Source: Oceanospirillaceae bacterium (GTDB lineage Bacteria > Pseudomonadota > Gammaproteobacteria > Pseudomonadales > Balneatricaceae). From it: a stretch of DNA of 64,000 bases. Shown piece by piece: positions 58,565 to 64,000 of the stretch. The notes below the pieces were generated by a model. That model did no database searches. It was not told where the DNA came from and saw nothing but the letters and a program-made list of their open reading frames with translations. Made by a program: the position numbers and the translations under genes. The DNA lies in the NCBI GenBank assembly GCA_024640955.1, contig JAHEDZ010000008.1, positions 1-64,000 on the forward strand, read 5' to 3'. Position 1 is the first letter of the stretch. Each line of letters starts with the position of its first letter.

Positions 58565-59830
58565 ATGGCACTGCTTGCACTCGGCATCAATCACAAAACT
58601 GCACCGGTCGACATTCGCGAACGGGTGGCGTTTGCGCCTGAGCATCTGGCTGAAGCGGTGGCTAAGGCGTGTGATGAAGCGAAGCTGAGTGAAGTCGCTA
58701 TTCTCTCCACCTGTAACCGCACCGAGCTCTACTGCAGCTTAGAGGACGAGCGGTCGGCGCAGCTACTGCAGTGGTTGGCAGATTATCATCGGGTGGATCC
58801 GCAGCAGCTGAAAGAGTGCTCGTACGAACACTGGGACCAGTCAGCTGCACAGCATATGATGCGCGTTGCCGCGGGGTTGGACTCGCTGGTACTCGGCGAG
58901 CCACAAATCCTTGGCCAGTTGAAGAACGCCTTTTCGGTTTCACAAGACGCCGGACGTCTGCACGCAGAGCTCGGTCGTCTGTTCCGTCACACCTTCTCGG
59001 TCGCGAAACAGGTGCGCACCGAGACCAGCATCGGCCAGAACCCGGTCTCTGTAGCTTACGCAGCCGTCAGTTTAGCGCAGCACATTTTTGCTGATTTGGG
59101 CGAGAGTCGTGCGCTGCTGATAGGCGCGGGTGAAACAATAGAACTGGTTGCGCGCCACCTAAAACAGGCGGGCGTGCGCTCGATCACCATCGCTAACCGT
59201 ACCCTGGGCCGCGCATTGGCGTTGGCCGGTGAGGTCCAGGGCAAAGCGATCGAGTTTTCGCAGATACCTGACGAGTTAGAGAACGCAGATATTCTGATCT
59301 CCTCCACGGCTTCTCAACTGCCGATCCTGGGCAAGGGTAGCGTTGAAGCGGCACTGAAAAAGCGCCGCCATGCACCGATGTTTATGGTAGATATCGCTGT
59401 GCCGCGTGATATCGAACCGCAAGTGGGCGAGCTGGAGGATGTCTACCTCTACACGGTCGATGACCTGACCGAGGTGATCGAAGAGAACCAGCGCTCGCGT
59501 CAGGATGCAGCACAAGAGGCCGAACAGCTGATCGAGCAGGGAGCTGGGCAGTTTATGCGTCAGCTACGCGAGCTTGATGCAGTGGATACCCTAACGCAGC
59601 TTCGCTCCAAGCATACTCAACTGGCTGAAGAAGAGCTGGCGCGTGCCTTGCGCCTACTGGAGCAAGGCAAACCGGCCGAAGAGGTGATGAAGCGCCTCGC
59701 ACACGGTCTTACCAACAAGTTTTTGCACCAACCGACTGTGCAGTTGCGCCAGGCGTCAGCCGAGGGTCGCGATGATCTGCAGGCTCTGGCAGCCGAGCTG
59801 TTTAAGCTCGATGCTCAGTCGCGCGATTAG
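58565..59830 (+). CDS. hemA: Glutamyl-tRNA reductase
   Basis: HemA, 421 residues, reduces glutamyl-tRNA to glutamate-1-semialdehyde, the first committed step of tetrapyrrole synthesis. Catalytic C50 is in [22 protein letters not shown], the NADPH loop LLIGAGET and a C-terminal dimerisation helix follow. Divergent from lbcA with 197 bases between starts. haem products may control it as in other bacteria, but no site is seen. Confidence 0.96.
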   Translation: MALLALGINHKTAPVDIRERVAFAPEHLAEAVAKACDEAKLSEVAILSTCNRTELYCSLEDERSAQLLQWLADYHRVDPQQLKECSYEHWDQSAAQHMMRVAAGLDSLVLGEPQILGQLKNAFSVSQDAGRLHAELGRLFRHTFSVAKQVRTETSIGQNPVSVAYAAVSLAQHIFADLGESRALLIGAGETIELVARHLKQAGVRSITIANRTLGRALALAGEVQGKAIEFSQIPDELENADILISSTASQLPILGKGSVEAALKKRRHAPMFMVDIAVPRDIEPQVGELEDVYLYTVDDLTEVIEENQRSRQDAAQEAEQLIEQGAGQFMRQLRELDAVDTLTQLRSKHTQLAEEELARALRLLEQGKPAEEVMKRLAHGLTNKFLHQPTVQLRQASAEGRDDLQALAAELFKLDAQSRD

Positions 59831-59881
59831 CGCCGCTATCTAACAATTCAGAGCCTTTAAAAAGCTAAGTGTAAGCATCCT

Positions 59882-60970
59882 ATGAAAGAGTCTATAAAGC
59901 TGCGACTGGAGTCGCTTGTTGATCGGTTTGAAGAGCTTGCCGCACTGCTCAGTGATGGCGATGTGATTAGCGATCAGAAGAAGTTCCGCGAATACTCGAT
60001 GGAGTACTCGGAGCTTGAGCCGGTCGTTGAGGCGTTTAAACAGTGGCAGCAGGCGGCTGAAGATCAAGAGACAGCCAATCTTATGCTGCAAGAGGACGAC
60101 GCTGATCTGCGTGAGATGGCGAAAGAGGAGCTGCAGGAGGCTAAGGCGACTGAAGAGCGCTTAGAAGCTGAGCTGCAGATTCTGCTGCTGCCTAAAGACC
60201 CGAACGATCACCGTAACGTCTTCCTTGAGGTTCGCGCCGGCACCGGTGGCGACGAGGCAGCAATCTTCTCGGGTGACCTGTTCCGCATGTACTCGCGTTA
60301 CGCCGAACGCTCGGGCTGGCGCGTTGAGATAGTCAGCGCCAACGAGGGTGAACACGGTGGTTTCAAAGAGGTGATTGCGCGTGTAAGCGGCGACAATGTC
60401 TACTCGCGACTGAAGTTCGAATCGGGCGCCCACCGCGTGCAGCGTGTGCCAGAGACCGAGTCTCAGGGGCGTATCCACACCTCAGCCTGTACCGTTGCGG
60501 TAATGCCGGAGTTGGATGAGTCGGCTGCAATCGAGATCAACAAGGCGGATCTGCGTGTCGATACCTTTCGCGCCTCAGGTGCGGGTGGTCAGCACGTTAA
60601 CAAAACAGACTCGGCGATCCGTATCACCCACATCCCGACTGGTGTAGTGGTTGAGTGTCAGGAGGAGCGATCGCAGCACAAGAACCGCGCGAAGGCGATG
60701 GGTCTGCTCGCCTCTCGTCTGCAGCAGGCGCAGGTTGAGAAAGAGCAGGCCGTGCAGGCCAGCACACGCAAAGGTCTGGTCGGTAGCGGCGACCGCTCAG
60801 AGCGTATCCGCACCTACAATTACCCCCAGAGTCGTATCACAGATCACCGCATAAACTTGACGCTCTATAAGCTAAATGAGGTGATGCAGGGCGATCTGGA
60901 CGAAGTGCTCAACTCGCTGCTGCAGGAGTACCAGACAGAGCAGCTCAGCGCCCTGTCTGACGCCGGCTAA
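59882..60970 (+). CDS. prfA: Peptide chain release factor 1
   Basis: RF1, 362 residues, recognises UAA and UAG. The codon-reading tripeptide P190-E-T192 and the catalytic GGQ at 235-237 ([10 protein letters not shown]) are both visible. Its TAA overlaps the prmC start; PrmC methylates the GGQ glutamine. Confidence 0.96.
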   Translation: MKESIKLRLESLVDRFEELAALLSDGDVISDQKKFREYSMEYSELEPVVEAFKQWQQAAEDQETANLMLQEDDADLREMAKEELQEAKATEERLEAELQILLLPKDPNDHRNVFLEVRAGTGGDEAAIFSGDLFRMYSRYAERSGWRVEIVSANEGEHGGFKEVIARVSGDNVYSRLKFESGAHRVQRVPETESQGRIHTSACTVAVMPELDESAAIEINKADLRVDTFRASGAGGQHVNKTDSAIRITHIPTGVVVECQEERSQHKNRAKAMGLLASRLQQAQVEKEQAVQASTRKGLVGSGDRSERIRTYNYPQSRITDHRINLTLYKLNEVMQGDLDEVLNSLLQEYQTEQLSALSDAG

Positions 60971-61794
60971 TGCGCATCGATGCGGCGCTGCAGCTCGCAA
61001 ATACCCTAGAGGGCGAAGGCGCTAGAGTAGATGTAGAGCATCTGCTCTGCGATGTGCTGCAGCAGACCCGCACCTACCTCTTTACCTGGCCCGAACGTGA
61101 GCTTAGCGCCGAGCAACACGCACGGTTTTTAGAGCTTCTCGAACAGCGCCAGGCCGGTGTGCCGGTGGCTCATTTGCTAGGCAAACGCGCTTTCTGGACC
61201 ATTGAGCTAGAGGTCAACCCCAGCACCCTAATTCCTCGGGCTGATACTGAGGTGTTGGTAGAGCAGGCCCTAGAGCTCTGCGATTCAGATAATAAACGCG
61301 TTGTCGATTTAGGCACAGGTACCGGCGCAATCGCGCTGGCGCTGGCGAGTGAACATCCTGACTGGGAAGTCTGGGCCTGTGATCGTATTGCCGAAGCTGT
61401 TGAGCTGGCTCAGCGAAATGCCGAGCGGCTAACGATTTCGAATGTTCAAATTGTGCAGGGGAGTTGGTTCGAACCGCTGAGCGGTAGGTTTGATCTGATT
61501 ATCTCCAATCCGCCCTACATAGATCCGATCGATCCGCATTTAGAGCAGGGCGACCTGCGGTTTGAGCCGCTCTCCGCGCTGACGGCTGAAGCCGAAGGTT
61601 TGGCCGATATCCAGTCAATTATCGAGACCGCGCCCGACTACCTCAACGGCGAGGGTTGGTTGGCTTTGGAACATGGCTATGATCAAGCCGAAGCGGTGGC
61701 TGAATTGATGCGCCAACGCGGATTTGACGATATTCGACAGCGCCGTGATTTTGGTGGCAACATGCGAGTAACCGCGGGGCAGTGGTCGGGCTAA
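60970..61794 (+). CDS. prmC: Release factor glutamine methyltransferase
   Basis: PrmC (HemK), 274 residues, methylates the GGQ glutamine of RF1 and RF2. An N-terminal helical domain is followed by the SAM fold VVDLGTGTGAIALALA (111-126) and the NPPY motif (180-183). Start overlaps the prfA stop (TAATG). Confidence 0.95.
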   Translation: MRIDAALQLANTLEGEGARVDVEHLLCDVLQQTRTYLFTWPERELSAEQHARFLELLEQRQAGVPVAHLLGKRAFWTIELEVNPSTLIPRADTEVLVEQALELCDSDNKRVVDLGTGTGAIALALASEHPDWEVWACDRIAEAVELAQRNAERLTISNVQIVQGSWFEPLSGRFDLIISNPPYIDPIDPHLEQGDLRFEPLSALTAEAEGLADIQSIIETAPDYLNGEGWLALEHGYDQAEAVAELMRQRGFDDIRQRRDFGGNMRVTAGQWSG

Positions 61795-61850
61795 CCACAA
61801 GCCCGTTTATCTGAAATCAAAAAAGAACAGCGAAGGATAAGGGGACCTCA

Positions 61851-62603
61851 GTGAACGACCAGCAGCTTCTGCAGTACAGTCGTCATCTACTTCTGCCAGA
61901 GATCGATATGCACGGCCAGCAGGCTTGGCTTGATGCCAGCGTGTTAATCCTAGGGTTGGGTGGCTTGGGCTCTCCGGTGGCACTCTATCTGGCTAGCGCC
62001 GGTGTTGGGAAACTCATTTTAGTGGACGACGATTCGGTTGAATTGAGTAATCTGCAGCGTCAGGTGATTCATACCACCGAGACGATCGGCGAGCCCAAAG
62101 CGGAATCAGCGGCTGTGCAGATAGCGCGTATCAACCCGAGTACCGAGGTTGAAGTGCGAGTGGAGCGATTCAGCGGCGAAACGATGGATGTCGCTGTCGC
62201 CGCCGTAGATCTGGTGGTGGACTGCACAGATAACCTCGGCACGCGTCACGCCCTCAACCGTGCTTGTTACAACGCCAAAGTACCGTTGGTTTCGGGTGCT
62301 GCCATTCGTTTCGATGGTCAAATTACCGTCTATGATCCCCGGGATGAGGCCAGCCCCTGCTACCGTTGTCTCTACCCGGAAGGCGCCGAGCTGGAACTGA
62401 CATGCTCAACTTCAGGTGTATTTGCGCCGCTAGTCGGCATGGTGGGTACGGTACAGGCGGCTGAAGCACTGAAACTGTTGGCTAATATCGGCGAGCCGTT
62501 GGTAGGTAGACTGCTGATGGTAGACGCACTGCGCATGGATTGGCGGACGATGAAACTTAAAGCAGACCCCAAATGCCCTGTCTGCGGAGATGCACATGAA
62601 TGA
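61851..62603 (+). CDS. moeB: Molybdopterin-synthase adenylyltransferase
   Basis: MoeB/ThiF-type E1 enzyme, 250 residues, adenylates the C-terminus of a small sulphur carrier (MoaD; possibly also ThiS). ATP site GLGGLGSPVALYLASAGVG, the catalytic-cysteine region ELTCSTSGVFAPLVG, and zinc cysteines in CYRC and CPVC. There is no rhodanese domain. GTG start at 61851 with AAGGGGAC upstream. Confidence 0.92.
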   Translation: MNDQQLLQYSRHLLLPEIDMHGQQAWLDASVLILGLGGLGSPVALYLASAGVGKLILVDDDSVELSNLQRQVIHTTETIGEPKAESAAVQIARINPSTEVEVRVERFSGETMDVAVAAVDLVVDCTDNLGTRHALNRACYNAKVPLVSGAAIRFDGQITVYDPRDEASPCYRCLYPEGAELELTCSTSGVFAPLVGMVGTVQAAEALKLLANIGEPLVGRLLMVDALRMDWRTMKLKADPKCPVCGDAHE

Positions 62604-62994
62604 GCAGTACCTGATCGACTCGCTTAAAGCCAACGTTGAGACCATTGCACTAGTCGGAGCGAGCTCCAAAACTCACCGCGATAGCTATCGAGTGATGCAG
62701 ATTTTGCAGCAGATGGGCAAACGGGTGATACCGGTTAATCCGCGTGCCGCTGGGACCGAAATTTTGGGTGAGTCGGTTGTTGCTGATCTGGCGGACCTGC
62801 CGGTAGCTGTCGATATGGTCGATGTGTTTCTCAACTCCGAAGCTGCGGCTGCTGTGGTTGATCAGGTTGTTCAGCTCGAGATTCCAGCGGTTTGGCTGCA
62901 GATCGGCGTGATGCCTATTTCGGCTGCCGAGCGCGCCGAAGCGGCAGGCGTGCAGGTGGTGATGAATCGCTGCCCGGCCATTGAGTGGCGATAG
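62596..62994 (+). CDS. CoA-binding protein, YccU-like
   Basis: A 132-residue Rossmann-fold protein of the CoA_binding_2 type. IALVGASSKTHRDSYRVMQILQQMGKRVIPVNP and a C-terminal GVQVVMNRCPAIEWR are typical of YccU. Role unknown. ATG 62596 has GGAG eight bases upstream, inside the end of moeB; ATG 62590 is an alternative. Confidence 0.88.
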   Translation: MNEQYLIDSLKANVETIALVGASSKTHRDSYRVMQILQQMGKRVIPVNPRAAGTEILGESVVADLADLPVAVDMVDVFLNSEAAAAVVDQVVQLEIPAVWLQIGVMPISAAERAEAAGVQVVMNRCPAIEWR

Positions 62995-63008
62995 GTTAAA
63001 TTTACAGG

Positions 63009-63086
63009 TCGCGAACGTGCTTTCGGCGAATCGCTCCTACACCGGACGATGCTGTACGAGGGATTTACGCCAAAGGCGTATTTCCC
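63009..63086. repeat. REP-like palindromic element
   Basis: Between convergent genes. It includes TCGCTCCTAC (63031-63040), shared with the element at 22330-22400, and a long inverted repeat GGGATTTACGCC-AAA-GGCGTATTTCCC (63060-63086) with two central mismatches. It may also end transcription of both neighbours. Confidence 0.55.
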
Positions 63087-63097
63087 GACCCCAAATA

Positions 63098-63697
63098 TCA
63101 AGCCCACATATCTCGAATCTTCTTGTCGTCGATCGCGCGCTGAGCGAAGGCTAGGAGCTCAGGGTCTAACCCCTTCTCATCCTTTAAGATCAGCGGCGCA
63201 CCCGAATCGGCTAGAAACTTCACCAAAGGTTGATGCCCAGAGCGCACAGCTTGAGTGAGCAGCTGCGGATTATCGAGGCTGGCGCCGTGCTGGGCCAAAC
63301 GGTTGATCAGCAGCATCGCATGCTCCGGCGGATGCTGCAGCGCAAGCTCGACAAGTGATTGGCCGTTAACAGTTGTGTCTGGCCCTAACCCGTGCGACAG
63401 CATAGCGCTGAGCAGCACAAGCGCGTGCTCCGATTTCAGAACCACTGTAACCATAGGTTCGCCCCCGCAAAGCTGCGACTGATTCAATTGCGGAAAACGG
63501 TGCAGCAACTCACCCAACAGCTTCGCGTTACCCCGCGCGATGCAGAGCTCCAGTGCGCAGGCATCTGCGTCGAGTGGAGTTTTCAGATCGGTAACCGTCA
63601 GGTCGTCACGTATCTTTGGCCAGAGCTGTAGGTCGTCGCTGTTGAGCAACTCCAGCAGCTTTGAGCGAAAACGCCTCTGCTTAAGTTTTTTCAGCAT
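63098..63697 (-). CDS. Ankyrin-repeat protein
   Basis: A 199-residue protein with about four ankyrin repeats (about 45-185), for example ALELCIARGNAKLLGELLHRFP and LTQAVRSGHQPLVKFLADSGAPLI. The basic N-terminus (about 1-15) has no signal peptide, so it is probably cytosolic. It overlaps the end of the MFS gene by 17 bases and is probably in the same operon. Partner unknown. Confidence 0.82.
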   Translation of the reverse strand: MLKKLKQRRFRSKLLELLNSDDLQLWPKIRDDLTVTDLKTPLDADACALELCIARGNAKLLGELLHRFPQLNQSQLCGGEPMVTVVLKSEHALVLLSAMLSHGLGPDTTVNGQSLVELALQHPPEHAMLLINRLAQHGASLDNPQLLTQAVRSGHQPLVKFLADSGAPLILKDEKGLDPELLAFAQRAIDDKKIRDMWA

Positions 63698-64000
63698 CTT
63701 CGCTCTCCATCTCTACCTGTGGCTCGGGGTCACGAATAAGCTCTTCGAGCGGCACATCCGCGATATCCTCGGTACGCGGGTCAAACTCAGACGCAACCTG
63801 AGATTCTGGTACTGCAACAACGAAATCCTCTTGCTCGTCCACCGGAACCGGGGCTTGCTGGCCTCGACGATAGAAGGTGTAAGTGCCCAGCAGGAGCAGC
63901 AGCGCACCGTAGCCGTAGAAGAGCGCACTCGGAGCCAATACCTGCATCAGCCATGCTCCGGCTGCCGGACCGATGATGCTTCCCAAGCCGTAACTCAGCA
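63681..64000 (-). CDS. MFS transporter, C-terminal end (partial)
   Basis: The open frame runs off the right edge, so only the last 105 or so codons are seen. SYGLGSIIGPAAGAWLMQ and the following hydrophobic segment are the last membrane helices of a major facilitator; then comes an acidic cytoplasmic tail of about 60 residues (EDFVVAVPESQVASEFDPR). Substrate unknown. The TTG near 63986 is an internal leucine codon, not the start. Confidence 0.8.
   Translation of the reverse strand, partial: LSYGLGSIIGPAAGAWLMQVLAPSALFYGYGALLLLLGTYTFYRRGQQAPVPVDEQEDFVVAVPESQVASEFDPRTEDIADVPLEELIRDPEPQVEMESEDAEKT

Overview
The window looks like a chromosomal segment of a marine, Pseudomonas-like gammaproteobacterium, probably of the Oceanospirillales/Pseudomonadales group. 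The evidence is protein similarity recalled from memory, gene order close to Pseudomonas (proA-nadD-rsfS-rlmH-mrdA-rodA-mltB-rlpA-dacA-ybeD-lipB-lipA; queA-tgt-yajC-secD-secF; ychF-pth-rplY-prs; lolB-lbcA/hemA-prfA-prmC-moeB; serB next to a fimX-like gene), and the presence of a TAXI-type TRAP transporter. Coding density is high, there is no prophage, insertion sequence or CRISPR array, and nearly everything is core genome. The genus cannot be fixed from the sequence alone.

Layout. 1-264 holds small palindromes only. 265-1441 is a ChaN-like protein overlapping a small unknown gene; parC (1587-3827) is followed by a terminator. 3968-6122 (minus) carries rfaH and an AhpA-like membrane protein with a cyclase-like tail. 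6211-10415 (minus) is a two-gene RND efflux pump. 10610-22333 is a long plus-strand run, mostly overlapping genes, for proline, NAD, ribosome maturation, cell elongation and septal peptidoglycan, and lipoate, ending in a fluoroacetate-dehalogenase-like gene. 22397-25647 (minus) is a TAXI-TRAP transporter, followed by an atypical SDR (plus), a RhlE-like helicase, a tandem Usp and a SulP transporter (minus). 30738-33978 has small unknowns plus a methionine aminotransferase/omega-amidase pair. 33945-39882 is the most idiosyncratic part: a pseudo-CheB/CheR fusion, an exported protein, a His/Met-rich cytochrome c'-like protein, udk, a parvulin, a rhodanese, a six-cysteine exported protein and a DUF4395-like membrane protein.

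tRNA-Leu (40098-40182) precedes queA-tgt-yajC-secD-secF, then rnr and serB, with a FimX-like degenerate GGDEF/EAL protein convergent to serB. A four-tRNA cluster Met-Gln-Met-Gln (51873-52234, minus) is followed by ychF, pth, rplY and prs (minus), another tRNA-Gln, lolB and an LbcA-like TPR lipoprotein. Divergent to these are hemA, prfA, prmC, moeB and a CoA-binding protein. The right edge has an ankyrin protein and the 3' end of an MFS gene (minus).

The best leads for new biology are: an ops-like motif lying exactly on the start codon of rfaH; the CheR protein fused to a CheB-like domain that has lost its catalytic triad; a candidate bL25 mRNA leader between prs and rplY with two GUGA-loop hairpins and a terminator-like hairpin; a dehalogenase with the complete fluoroacetate-dehalogenase residue set translationally coupled to lipA; and the absence of ispE from its usual place between lolB and prs. 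Nothing here is clearly a wholly new defence or mobile system.
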